A stretch of DNA of 64,000 bases from Manduca sexta. Lineage: Eukaryota > Arthropoda > Insecta > Lepidoptera > Sphingidae. The position numbers were made by a program, and so were the translations under genes. A model generated the notes under the pieces. That model had not been told where the DNA came from and searched no databases. It was given only the letters and a program-made list of their open reading frames with translations. Location of the stretch: the NCBI RefSeq assembly GCF_014839805.1, contig NC_051129.1:9738920-9802919 (forward strand). Direction: 5' to 3'. The stretch's first letter is position 1, and each line of letters begins with the position of its first letter. Of this stretch, positions 46,798 through 57,460 are shown piece after piece.

Positions 46798-48108
46798 TAC
46801 TTAGTCTGGCCATAAATACTGTTACACTTAATTATAAAAAAATATTACATTTGAATTTCGAATCTGTCATTTTTATACGATTGTTCATTGTGTTTTCTCA
46901 TTTTGGCGCCAATACATTGTAAAATATTTTGCGATATTAAAATGGTGTGGGGTGATAAAGAGAACCGAATCGCTGTGATAGCATTACACAAAGTAGGTAT
47001 GGAGCCAAATGCAATTTTTAAAACTCTCCATACACTTGGTATTAGTAAAATGTTTGTGTACCGGGCTATTAATAGGTACAATGAGACCTCCTCTGTTTGT
47101 GACAGAAAAAGATCTGGCCGTCCACGTAGTGTTCGTACGAAAAAGGTGGTCAAAGCAGTAAGGGAAAGAATTCGAAGAAATCCTGTCCGAAAGCAAAAGA
47201 TTTTATCTCGGGAAATGAAGATAGCACCTAGAACCATGTCGCGTATTTTTAAAGATGACTTAGGACTTGCAGCCTATAAGAGACGCACTGGCCATTTCTT
47301 AACTGATAATTTAAAGAAGAATAGGGTGGTAAAATCGAAACAACTACTGAAGCGGTACGCAAAGGGAGGTCACAGAAAAATTTTGTTTACGGATGAGAAA
47401 ATTTTTACAATTGAGCAACATTTTAACAAACAAAATGACCGTATTTATGCTCAAAGCTCTAAGGAAGCTTCCCAATTAGTCGACAGAGTGCAACGTGGAC
47501 ATTATCCGACTTCAGTGATGGTTTGGTGGGGTGTTAGCTATGAAGGAGTGACTGAGCCATATTTTTGTGAAAAAGGTATCAAAACATCGGCACAAGTGTA
47601 TCAAGATACCATTCTTGAGAAGGTAGTTAAGCCCCTTAACATCACCATGTTCAATAACCAAGTATGGTCCTTCCAGCAAGACTCGGCGCCGGGTCATAAA
47701 GCTCGGTCCACGCAGTCTTGGTTGGAATCGAACGTTTCGGACTTCATCAGAGCTGAAGACTGGCCGTCGTCTAGTCCCGATCTTAATCCGCTGGATTATG
47801 ATTTGTGGTCAGTTTTAGAGAGTACAGCTTGCTCTAAACGCCATGATAATTTGGAGTCCCTAAAACAATCTATACGATTGGCAGTGAAGAATTTTCCCAT
47901 GGAAAGAGTGCGTGCTTCTATTGATAACTGGCCTCATCGTTTAAAGGACTGTATTGCAGCCAATGGAGACCACTTCGAATAAGCTTTTTATATTTTTAAT
48001 TGTTTTATATTTATGTATTAAACTGACACACTGTAAAAGTAATAAATGTTATTTGCAGTTAACAATTTTCTTTTTTCTTTATTACAATATTTATGGCAAG
48101 ACTAGGTA
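46798..48108 (+). mobile_element. Mariner-type (DD37D, maT-like) transposon, apparently complete
   Basis: The element is 46800-48106 (1307 bp) between TA dinucleotides (46798-46799, 48107-48108), the expected Tc1/mariner target. The left end CTTAGTCTGGCCATAAATAC and the right end in reverse complement CCTAGTCTTGCCATAAATAT match over about 26 bases with five differences. It carries one uninterrupted transposase gene. Confidence 0.92.
46942..47982 (+). CDS. Mariner transposase, DD37D (maT) type, 346 residues
   Basis: The enzyme cuts and pastes its own transposon in the nucleus. An N-terminal helix-turn-helix region (about residues 8-47) and a GRPR linker at 59-62 would bind the terminal repeats. 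The catalytic part has FTDEKIF (D151), FQQDSAPGHKA (D247) and SPDLNPLDYDLW (D285). D247 and D285 are separated by 37 residues, the DD37D spacing of the maT group known from Bombyx and other insects, not the DD34D of classical mariner. The first ATG after the 5' TIR region (46942) fits the usual MVW...KE start. An upstream TTG (46888) only lengthens the frame into non-coding DNA. There is no stop, frameshift or missing catalytic residue, and the length is normal for the family. Activity is plausible but unproven. Confidence 0.93.
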   Translation: MVWGDKENRIAVIALHKVGMEPNAIFKTLHTLGISKMFVYRAINRYNETSSVCDRKRSGRPRSVRTKKVVKAVRERIRRNPVRKQKILSREMKIAPRTMSRIFKDDLGLAAYKRRTGHFLTDNLKKNRVVKSKQLLKRYAKGGHRKILFTDEKIFTIEQHFNKQNDRIYAQSSKEASQLVDRVQRGHYPTSVMVWWGVSYEGVTEPYFCEKGIKTSAQVYQDTILEKVVKPLNITMFNNQVWSFQQDSAPGHKARSTQSWLESNVSDFIRAEDWPSSSPDLNPLDYDLWSVLESTACSKRHDNLESLKQSIRLAVKNFPMERVRASIDNWPHRLKDCIAANGDHFE

Positions 48109-49088
48109 CATTCTAATCAATAATTTACGAAGTATTCACTGGCCCGGAACACACTTCCACGAAATTATTGGATGCCTAAAATACTGCTCACAAATAATTT
48201 TACCCGAAAAGGCAATAGTTCGCACTGATAGGTCGTTAACAGTTAATACATTGTATAAAACAGAACACATTGTAGAAAACAATCCAATCCAGTGACAATC
48301 TACCAAATAAAGCGTACAATTTCGGACGGCTTAATTTTATACGAAATCGCATTCAAATTGCAGTTGGTCTTAATTTTGAGTCGCACTATTTACTGTTAGA
48401 ATAAATCAGCCTTCGACTGTAAAATACAAAAAGTTATACAAAGTAAAGTGACTGAAATAAAATAACGTTGAATACCTATTTTAAAATATTAATAAATTCA
48501 AAAATTTTCAACCAACGTGAAAAGTAAAATTCTCTCGATTCTTACTTGTATTTATCTGTATACCATCTAGTATGTACTAGATGGTATCCACGGATTACCT
48601 TATACACTTTTCCATGAAAAAAAAAATAAGCTTATATGGTAATCGAATACCCTGTCTATTTGTCTGTAAAATTACATCCAAATCAATTTAGGCGCATCTG
48701 ATTTCCTTTCTCTTACACAAAAGTTGTAATATTACTAAGAACAAAAAATAAATAATATGTGAGTGCGATATTTTAGGGCTGTTCCTAAGAAATTTCGGGC
48801 GAGTCACCGCGTCAGAAGTCAACCCTCACAAACTTCCAATTTTGTTTGAACTTCGGCTTGGTTGGCTGCGGTTGATAATCATCGCTTAGATTCCTCACCT
48901 GAGAACTTTCAACTAATATTAGTGTAGTACTTGTTATATTGGATTGTTTATTTAAGTTGCACCTATCCAAGAAATATATAAGGCAAGTTTATGGTTTAGA
49001 AATATAGGGACTCTTGTTGACGATTCGCGAGTTTAAAATTTCTATACAGGTGAATATATCTATAGCTATATTATCCAAAATAATACAT
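48109..49088. other. Gene-free stretch with a short palindrome
   Basis: 13-bp arms ATACCATCTAGTA and TACTAGATGGTAT (48560-48587) flank TG. Otherwise AT-rich, nothing recognised. Confidence 0.4.
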
Positions 49089-49442
49089 ATATTCTGAATA
49101 TAATAATAATAATATCAGCCCTATATTATATACTGTCCCACTGTTCGGCACGGGCCTCCTCTACTACTGAGAGCAATTAGGCCTTAGCCTACCACGCTGG
49201 CCTAGTGCGGATTGGTAGACTTCACACCCCCTCGATAACTCCTATAGAGAATTTTTCAGGTATGCAGGTTTCCTCGCGATGTTTTCCTTCACCGTTAAAG
49301 CGAACGATGATTCACAAAGAATACACACATATTTTTTTAGAAAAGTCAGAGGTGTGTGCTCTTAGGATTTGAACCTGCAGACATTCGTCTCGGCAGTCCG
49401 TTCCACCACCAACTAGGCTATCGCCGCTTGATATTCTGAATA
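49089..49442 (-). mobile_element. SINE A, full-length, with 12-bp target-site duplication
   Basis: The element is 49101-49430, minus strand, with AGCGGCGATAGCCTAGTTGG and GGTTCAAATCC. ATATTCTGAATA flanks it at 49089-49100 and 49431-49442. Confidence 0.85.
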
Positions 49443-49762
49443 GCCGAACATAATTAAATCAAAATTGTTTATAATTAGTTATGCGGCGTCCCGAACCTTT
49501 CGTAGTTATACAAACATCGAGAAGCATCTCTTCTGGATTGAGACGTTAACTTGGCATTGTCCGTCTTAATTCATAGAAAAAGCCCACACTGACTTACAAG
49601 TAATTGTTTATATTACCAATGCAATGTATAAATATTAATTAACTAAAATCTATCCTATGCATCGGCACTTTATTTTAATTCACCCGAATTAAAGTTTGAC
49701 GAATATCAGAACATTATTATTTTGAAAGGGTATTTATAAATAACCTGTTTTATATTGTTAGA

Positions 49763-49822
49763 AAATGTATTCTGAATTGTTAATATAACTATTGAGTTAT
49801 GTTAACAATTCAGAATACATTT
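49763..49822. repeat. Hairpin with 21-bp perfect arms
   Basis: AAATGTATTCTGAATTGTTAA (49763-49783) pairs with 49802-49822 across an 18-base loop. AGAATACATTTAGTT is repeated just after it (49831-49845). 49868-49925 is a CTCA/CCCA-rich low-complexity tract. Confidence 0.7.
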
Positions 49823-50088
49823 AGTTTATTTAGAATACATTTAGTTAGTGAGTTGCTGATTGCACCCTCTCATTCACTCACCCAATAATTTACCCACATA
49901 CTCACTCACCCACTCATTCAGGCTCATGGACTTAATATTACTCTCAGTCTATTCTAAAGTAGTGTAAAAATATTGTAGGCTCGTCAGTTCTTCATACACA
50001 CCACAACAAATTCCCGATTGCCGATCGCGAGAAGAATGAACCATTCCCCAAAAACTCTGGTATCTATGTAAGTTGTCCCTCTTTGTTA

Positions 50089-50339
50089 GTAGTAGGATAC
50101 ATTTTATATACGCCCAGATAGCGACCACCGTACACAAGGTGTTAAAACCCACCATAGAGGCCCACGTAAGTGTGTCGCGTTCCGGGATCAACCTGTGTAT
50201 ATACAGTTCTAACAGACCGGCATAATTGTGTCGACTGCCGAGGGGTAATCATCTCGCGTCAGTCGACATTTTATTGGACTCCACTCCACTTACCATCAGA
50301 TGCAGTCGGGTCTCTTTGCTGTTCACGTATAAAAAAAAA
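50089..50339 (-). repeat. R3 copy, nearly complete
   Basis: TAGTAGGATACATTTTATA, GATAGCGACCACCGTACAC, GTTCCGGGATCAACCTGTG, CCGGCATAATTGTGTCGAC, CTTACCATCAGATGCAG and CGTATAAAAAAAAAC. Confidence 0.7.
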
Positions 50340-50982
50340 CTTGTGCTAACAACTCATTTTAAGTAATTTAATAAATTGAACCCTGAATGACAATGTTTGG
50401 TTTATTTAATGGATTTATTTAATGGTTTATTTAATGGATTTGGATGACATTAGGCGCACAGGTGGCCTATAAAGGGACATAACTAATAATATTGAACATA
50501 AAATTAAACATTTTAAACTTAAAAAATGGTATGATTAGATAATTTTACCTTTGTTATCGCGTTAATATTTAATGTTAATTCCGGAAAACAAATTTTGGGT
50601 TATAATTATGTTAAAAAACTGTAAACAATTTTGTATAAAATATGTGCCGGATTATAACCTGTTCTGTGTGTAATAAATAAATAAATTTAAAAAACAAGAT
50701 AGTGATAATCTTGTTCTGGGAATTCATACAAGCGAAGTAGTGTTGAAAAACTAGTGATATCATAATTTATGGAGAGTGTAATGGCATGGTGTTGATGGAC
50801 TTAAGATGTGAATACCACCCGCAATGTAATGGACAACCATCTACGCACTTTTCGTACTAAATAGGTCAAATCATGGTTAGCACTTTGTCGCAACAGCTTT
50901 CAATTAACGTCTTAGGTATATTAATAGTGTATAATAAAATAGACTTATTATTTCTAGGGTATACGATAAAATTAACTTCGCC
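50340..50982. other. Gene-free stretch
   Basis: Short repeats of ATTTAATGG(A/T)TTATTTA at 50400-50445. Otherwise nothing recognised. Confidence 0.35.
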
Positions 50983-51210
50983 GGCGGCGTGGTTGTATTA
51001 CGGGCACGATAGAACCCAGCTCTGAGATCCTGGGTTCGAAACCCGGGTCGGGCAATGATATTGGGTTTTTCTGCTCAGTATCAGCCTGAAGTCAGGAATT
51101 TTTGCACGTTATGGCGATAGGCTGGCCCTCTATCAGATGATGGGACGAAACAGGCAAAAATTCGATGCCCCGTCTGCACCTCTATCTACCCCTGGGATAA
51201 AGATGTGTGT
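50983..51210 (+). mobile_element. SINE B, best copy
   Basis: It starts GGCGGCGTGGTTGTATTACGG, with GGGTTCGAAACCCGGGTCGG around box B and GCAATGATATTGGGTTTTTC after it. The body is CAGTATCAGCCTGAAG, GGCTGGCCCTCTATCAGATG and an end of CCCCTGGGATAAAGATGTG. The tRNA-like promoter is well preserved. Confidence 0.7.
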
Positions 51211-52038
51211 ACAATGAGACTAAATATTTTTTATAACAACTTTTGGCATGTCGCCTGCTTCTTAAGGCTACGAAAAATATGGTAATGGACGGCAATCCAG
51301 AGTTGGAATTCCAGATCGGATTACATTTGAATTATTTCAATGAAGGATAACACGCATTGCTTCAGATACCACTCATCATAGGTAATAAATAGTAGCTATA
51401 ACACTGATGTCGGACGTAACATAAAACTTCTACCTCGACCATTTCCACCTAAAACAGAACCGGGTAAAATGTAAGCCGCATCAAACAGAGTTAATCTGTT
51501 TGTACCCTCTTAAAGTGAAAGTTCATAAAATGTAACTTCAAACCACCTTGAAGAGAACCCCGACAAAACTCCTTCCAGTAAGGGGTGAGGCAATAAAACG
51601 GTTATATACCGCGAATATATACCATTAATTTTATTGGGGATCTAAATATACTGGTGTAAGCAATGCTATTACAAATTAATTTGATTGAACGTTCTAGAAT
51701 GATTGTCTGTTGTTTTTGTTTGACCTAAACATGTAACCGATAGTTTTGTATTTTAAAAATTCATTCTAATTTCGAGTGCATTAGAGGATTAAAAACGTTT
51801 TATGTTTCTTTTTTATTGATCCCTAATTCACATTGGGTATTTAGTTTTATTTTGTAGTACTGGCTAGAATTCAAGCTTAAAAAAACGTTTTTGCGCATGT
51901 TATCTTTTCTCGAGGTAAAAATAATCAAATTAAAATATAGCTCATATAAATCTTTGGTGTGGCTTTCTATACATAAAATCCTTTTTCCGAAATAGGCCTC
52001 ACACACTGGCAGGCACAGACAGAAAATTTAGCACGTTA
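51211..52038. other. Gene-free stretch
   Basis: AT-rich. Nothing recognised. Confidence 0.35.
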
Positions 52039-53280
52039 TAAGGTCAGTCGGGGTAAGTGCGCCATAAAATTATCATAGCTGGATTCAATGCAAAATAATT
52101 TCTTTTTGTGCTGACTTAAGAATGTAATTTTATTAATTTAAGAATATTTGGTATTTTGTGATAACGACCTATAGCTATTCAAGGAAATCAGACAATAATT
52201 TAATAATATTTTGCTCAAAGTAAAAAAAGATGGTAGTAGGCGCACTTGCCTCCGGAAATTGGGTAAGTGCGCCTGTGTAAAAAAAAACGTCAATATGAAA
52301 CATTATAAAGAAAACACTCATTTTAGTCCATAGAAAAATAAGTTTTACCCGCATTGCTCTTGGATATTTTTTTTATAACTCAATATTATAACAAACTATG
52401 GCTGTCAAATCAAATTCGGGGCAAGTGCGCCATATATTTGTAAATCAGGGCTTCAAAACATTTTACCCATTTTTTTTTGCTATATTTAGGTATTAATATT
52501 AGAGTTTTATGTGCGGATATGTTGTTATAAAGAAATGGTAGCTTTAATACGAAATCCATTTTATTTCTAAAAACTAAAAAAAGATACAATTATGTAGGAA
52601 TTAACATTTTTGAATGCGTTATAACTCAAAAACTTAGGATTTGGCCTTATAACATTTCTCATTCCTTCTTTTGTAAAAACGAACCATTTAAAACAAACAA
52701 ATATCTGACGAATCAACTAATACAAATTTTTATTTAAGTCGGCTCAAAACAAAATACCTTGAGTACAAAAAATGATGCTGTTACATTTTAATAATAATAA
52801 GTCATATTAGTAAAACTTATTCTCAAAAAAGATTGGTAATATATGTTTAGGGGTAAGTGCGCCATACGACTATTAACTGTGGCGCACTTGCCCTACTCGA
52901 CAATTTTGAGGTGGATTTTTTCGCATTACTAAAAAAACCTTTTTTTAGTATATATAGATAAAATTTGGGCAGGAAGTTAAAATAAAAAGTTTAAACTATG
53001 TACTCACCTTACTGGTTTACAGAAATATGTTAAATATCTTGAAATATTTGATGTTATCTTTCACGGGGTCATCTCTGTTTACAGGTCTAAATGACACTTA
53101 AAATAAAATGGCGAATAAATCGTATTAAAATGAACAGATCCATTTGTGTTTTTTAGTGGAACTGCATTTCAGTTAGTAGCATAGATATAAGATTGCGGTA
53201 ATTGTATAACATCAATAGTTTTCGATTTTTTTAGGGCAGGTGCACTTACCCCGTCGGCGCACTTGCCCCACCTGACCTTA
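52039..53280. mobile_element. 1.24-kb TIR element with eight internal copies of a GGGGTAAGTGCGCC-like motif
   Basis: The element is 52041-53278. The left end AGGTCAGTCGGGGTAAGTGC and the right end in reverse complement AGGTCAGGTGGGGCAAGTGC match at 17 of 20. TA lies directly outside both ends (52039-52040, 53279-53280), which suits Tc1/mariner/pogo-type insertion. The motif recurs forward at 52050, 52260, 52418 and 52850, and reversed at 52239, 52881, 53239 and 53256. No transposase frame remains. Confidence 0.75.
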
Positions 53281-53838
53281 TTATAAAGTATGTAGATACA
53301 AGCCATCGTATTCAGCATGATTAAAACCTCTTTCGCAACCACTAACATCTATTTCTCCCAAAAATCACAGAGATAATTATTAACAATTAAACCTGCCTAA
53401 TCATATAAGTACTTGGCCTTATCAAAGAAAGCGTCTCAAAGCCCTTACATCTCAATTCAATGGGACAATAGGGAAGAGCGTCATAAATATACCCATCACA
53501 TACAAATACCTCGCCAAATATTCAGTCCGTGGTACATAAAGACGCGTTATATTAAAACAAAAGGAATTTATTGCAAAACAAACGATTCTCCACGCTCTAT
53601 TTTATAGGACGTGACCAGTTTATATTCAATAATAAAATAAAATGTCGGCCGTCTGTGTGTTCGGATTGGATCGGGTATTGCTGCGGATTTTGGTGTGGAT
53701 TTCATCGTGGTTAAAGGTATTTCATGAGGTATGTTTAGATATATTAAGCTTAAGATTCAAGATAGGTTAGTAATTAGTAAAAGTAAATTTCCTTGTTTTT
53801 ATTTAAGTATTATCGGATAATAAGTAAATTATGTAAGT
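53281..53838. other. Gene-free stretch
   Basis: Frame 53413-53607 has no recognisable motif. Confidence 0.35.
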
Positions 53839-54138
53839 ACTGGTGGTAGGTCTCTCATATGTGTGAGTCCGCCTGGGTAGGTACCACTGCAATGTCTATT
53901 TCTGCCGCCAAGCAGCAGTGTGTAGTCACTGTTGTGCTCCGGTTTGAACAAAATTGTAGCCAGTACAACTACTGGATATAATAAGACTTAACAACTCATG
54001 TCTCAGTATGACGAGCGCAAAGGCAATCCAAACAATACTTTGTAGTTCAGGGTGGTATTTCTACTGTTTATAAGCGGTCGTATTGCTTAAATCAAGCGAA
54101 CGGCAAGCTCGTCTCGTCATTGAAAGCAATAAATAAAA
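53839..54138 (+). repeat. R2 retroposon copy
   Basis: CTGGTGGTAGGTCTCTCATATG, AGTCCGCCTGGGTAGG, GCCGCCAAGCAGCAGTGTG, CGAACGGCAAGCTCGTCTCG, TTGAAAGCAATAAATAAAA. One of the least damaged R2 copies. Confidence 0.7.
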
Positions 54139-54782
54139 AGTACTCATACCATTAAAAATAATGTAGCAATCTATTCGTAAATAACCTTGAATGTCGTACG
54201 TTCACAAGCGTGATTATTAGTTTCAAAATACAAGCATAATGGTTTCTGATTTTTATAATCTGGTCCGTCCTCAAGCAAATCCAGCACATCTAACTAGTAC
54301 AGCATAAAACACGGTCCTCGGGCCAACGATATGGATTCTCCCCGCGACGCAGCAATATGTCTTGACACATTCATTATACCGCGTTTTTTCGTATAAACAC
54401 ACGATATGAAATACTTGTATGATAACTTCGGTGAAGTTTATTGCAGTTTAGAGGTAGTGTTATAAAGGATTTTATAGTGCACTTCACTACTTAGTATGCA
54501 TAACTTTAGAATTTATGACGTACTAGTTTTAGGTCTCGACTTTGTCAGTGTGAGAGTCTGGTATTAAAATTATACTTGAAAGGTTTTCATCTAAAATGTG
54601 GCCTATATGTTAGTTAATTAATTAATCCAGCAAGTCCTCTATCTATACATTACATTACATACACATATATTCATGCCTGATATTCCAAAAAATAAATCAC
54701 ATACGATCACGAACCGTAGGGCACAAATATTACTAAAATAATTAAACCTAGATAGTATTCATTATGAAGATTTTTTAAATTA

Positions 54783-54894
54783 TCACACAGTATTGTCATT
54801 TTTCAAATCATCATACAGTATCGTAATTTTTGTAATGATCATACAGTATTCTCATTTTTGGAATGATCATATAGTATTGTCATTTTTATAGCAA
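54783..54894 (+). repeat. Four tandem copies of a 28-bp unit
   Basis: Units start TCACACAG (54783), TCATACAG (54811), TCATACAG (54839) and TCATATAG (54867), each followed by TATTGTCATTTTT-like sequence. Spacing is exactly 28. Confidence 0.85.
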
Positions 54895-55853
54895 GTTCTT
54901 AAACGAACATGTTCACCATTTGAAGCTAAATTATTATGATCTAACTATTCTATTCGGTTAAGTAGTTATCATAAGCCAGTCCCAAGCCTGAAATAATAAA
55001 GTTTCTCGGTAACATTCTTCAAAATGAGGCCCTACAATATCAAATTATTGGGCAAAAACTGGTTAGCCTAATTTTGTATTTAGAATTAAAAGTTAAAATC
55101 TCTATACAAGCCTAACAAATGCCTGTATGCCATCTAAGATTATACTAGACGAAAATGTATTAACATTATATAAGATTATTTATTATTCCTTGGTAATACC
55201 TACCTGAAGAAAAGGAAGCGAAGACCCTTTATTATTTACGGGCAATAATCGTTTATAGCATAAAGATGTGATTTATTTACTGCCAAATAGAGCGAATGGG
55301 CTATAAAAATAAAGGAGAAATATAGCGCTGACACACAGCTGCAACGGGATTCTACAACAGCTGTTTGCGTCTTTATTTGAATTGAATTTTTACATTGTTA
55401 GTCATGGTGGTTGATATTATGAAGACATCTATCGAGTGTATGATATTTTAGTCACCGTCCTATTTAATTTAATGTCTGTACATAGTACAATAAAAAGTAG
55501 TACAATAAACTTTCCATCTGTGTATAATGTATTTTAAATCATGAAAATGTATGACTATTATCGAAAAATAAATAATTAATAGAGTGTAAAAAATTTAATT
55601 TTGTAAAGTATTGTCGGTTTGTTTGTAAGCGGATCACGCAAAAACGAGTTATTGAGTTAAAGGAGTTACTGAAAAATATTAAGGTTTTTGGTATTGGTAT
55701 TCGTTATGGGTTCCTTTTCGCGCAATTAGGCCGTAAAATAGTCGGGCCATTGCGCGTGAATATTTAGGTTTATTTTAATTACTTAATATTTAACGATTAT
55801 CTATTTACTGACTTTCAATCAATTATCCTCATGCTTTTAAACTATATATAGTT
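54895..55853. other. Gene-free stretch
   Basis: Nothing recognised. Confidence 0.35.
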
Positions 55854-55943
55854 ATAAGCCATCCACATCTTATATAAATTTATGTACATACGTCAATGTG
55901 TGTGTCGATATTAATAAATTTATATAAGATGTGGATGGCTTAT
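55854..55943. repeat. Hairpin with 30-bp perfect arms and 30-base loop
   Basis: The arm beginning ATAAGCCATCCACATC (55854-55883) pairs perfectly with 55914-55943. The size (90 bases) is in the range of a small-RNA precursor. A MITE remnant is an alternative. Confidence 0.85.
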
Positions 55944-56034
55944 GTACCTAGTACATATGTACATATAATTGGCACAAGATAAAATATAAATATTTTAGTT
56001 CACTCGGAAATTTTATAGCATCCATGGTGTTAAA

Positions 56035-56292
56035 TGCATCTTATAGGTTCACTTAAGGCGCGGCGGCGTAAATACCTCGCGCGCCTCATCTACTTCAGGC
56101 GATACCTGTACTTCTATATATTTCATTCACCTTATATATTGCAACCGTCTTATAAACTTCCAGGACCTTATATACTTTTGGGTGCCGTATATACTTTTGG
56201 GGCCTTACATGTATACTTAAGACGCATTATTTACTCATTACCTACATAATGCCAGCGTTTTATATACTTCGTTCGCCTATTTACTTCACTCA
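56035..56292. repeat. Degenerate tandem repeat of CCTTATATACTTC-like words
   Basis: Variants recur every 20-30 bases: CGCCTCATCTACTTC, CACCTTATATATTGC, CGTCTTATAAACTTC, ACCTTATATACTTTTG, CCGTATATACTTTTG, CGTTTTATATACTTCG, CGCCTATTTACTTC. The frame 56034-56249 reflects this repetition and is not judged a gene. Confidence 0.55.
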
Positions 56293-56619
56293 TTGAATTT
56301 TAAATCTATTTACTGAAACGTATTAAGCTTTATTATGGGATACATTTTGTTTCAATTCCATGAAAATCGACCCTTGATTTCAATAGCATTCGGGGGTAAT
56401 GCCTTTAGCCCGCTCTACATTTTCGTCGAGACATCTCGGTCTCCGGTCTCGCCGCGACAGGACGAAGCCGAAAGTGGCTCTCTACATTCTCACTCGCACA
56501 TTTGTTCATTCGGTAGTCATACAAAGTGGACGTGTTAGAAACGTATGTAGCTGTAGTATATTACAATTTATTGATGATTAAAAAAAGGAACATATAACTA
56601 CAGTAGAACCCTTCGATTC

Positions 56620-56818
56620 GGGTCCGTCCGCGTGAAAATTTTAGGGGTAAAAATCCCACTTTATATTTTCCGGGATAGAAAGTAGCCTACGTCCTTGCCA
56701 AGGTCTCAAACTATCCATACCAAAATTACATCTAAATCCGGGTTGGGAAGTTTTTTGGGATTATCGCTTTCAAACAGGCAGACAGATGCGGCGGGAGACT
56801 TTGTTTTACAATATACTT
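56620..56818 (-). repeat. Interspersed repeat J, reverse copy
   Basis: TCCGCGTGAAAATTTTAGGGG, AAAAATCCCACTTTATATTTT, CCGGGATAGAAAGTAGCC, CAAACTATCCATACCAAA, GGCGGGAGACTTTGTTTTAC. Confidence 0.6.
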
Positions 56819-56850
56819 TTTAGAACTTTTTAAGTGGAACTTTTTAATTT

Positions 56851-57281
56851 TTACCACCTGTCAAGTGTCACATACCTCTACAAGACCCGGGAGTATACAA
56901 AATAGATTGCAACTGTGGCCTCTCTTATATCGGGCAAACAAAAAGAAATATAGGGACCCGCGTAAAAGAACATATAGCTGACGTGAAACACCGACGCTCG
57001 ACGAAGTCTGCAGTCGCTGAACACTCTGAGGGAGGCGCCAATCATTATCTGCGACTAGACAAGCCACAAATCCTCGCCAAAGAACACCGATTCCTGCCTA
57101 GGATGATTCGCGAGGCTATTGAAATTAAAAACATCCTAATTTCAATAGGGAAGATGGTTGGAAGCTTGCACAAGCCTGGGATCCAGTTCTACATTTAATT
57201 AAATCGGAACCCAAAAGACCGGCTGCCAGACTTCAAGACACTGTGAGCTCATTCTGCGTAGATCGGACCACCAACAGCTAA
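56851..57281 (+). pseudogene. PLE GIY-YIG endonuclease domain with one frameshift
   Basis: In the first frame (56851-57198) a C/H pair (VKCHIP) precedes GVYKIDCNCG, SYIGQTKRNIGTRVKEH, then HRRSTKSAVAEHS and a PRMIREAIEI segment. GVY and YIG are the two halves of the GIY-YIG signature, R of TRVKEH is the usual catalytic arginine, and E of IREAIEI fits the catalytic glutamate. The CH + CxC pattern is typical of PLE endonucleases. Near 57165-57180 the natural end switches to another frame (WDPVLHLIK, then EPKRPAARLQDTVSSFCVDR...NS, stop at 57279-57281). That end is conserved in the copy at 26690, so one base seems to have been lost here. The endonuclease nicks target DNA for reverse transcription; this copy is dead. 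Confidence 0.85.
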
Positions 57282-57460
57282 AATTTAAAAAATTTAAAAA
57301 AAGTTGTATAATTGTAAAATGTAGGTAGATATTGTAACTTTGACTTTACGGATGAACAACACCTCAGTCCCCCCCGTGACCATGAAGGCTGCAAAGTCTT
57401 CGAAACGTCGGGAGAAAATAAAATACTAGCACCGCGATAGAATCCGAAAATTAGTTTAAT
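56851..57460 (+). mobile_element. Penelope-like retroelement, 5'-truncated 3' part
   Basis: It holds the GIY-YIG endonuclease end of the polyprotein, then a 3' tail: TGTAGGTAGATATTGTAACTTTG, ACCATGAAGGCTGCAAAG, CTTCGAAACGTCGGGAG and CGCGATAGAATCCG. The reverse transcriptase half is missing. It is the reference for the tails at 428, 1266, 26683, 30325 and 32633. Confidence 0.85.

Noticed and set aside
46845..47237. 130-codon minus-strand frame over the mariner gene
   Set aside because: Antisense shadow of the transposase.
56034..56249. 71-codon hydrophobic frame (FYIFHSPYILQPSYKLPGPY...)
   Set aside because: Its amino-acid repetition comes from the degenerate TTATATACTTC repeat; no start or splice context.
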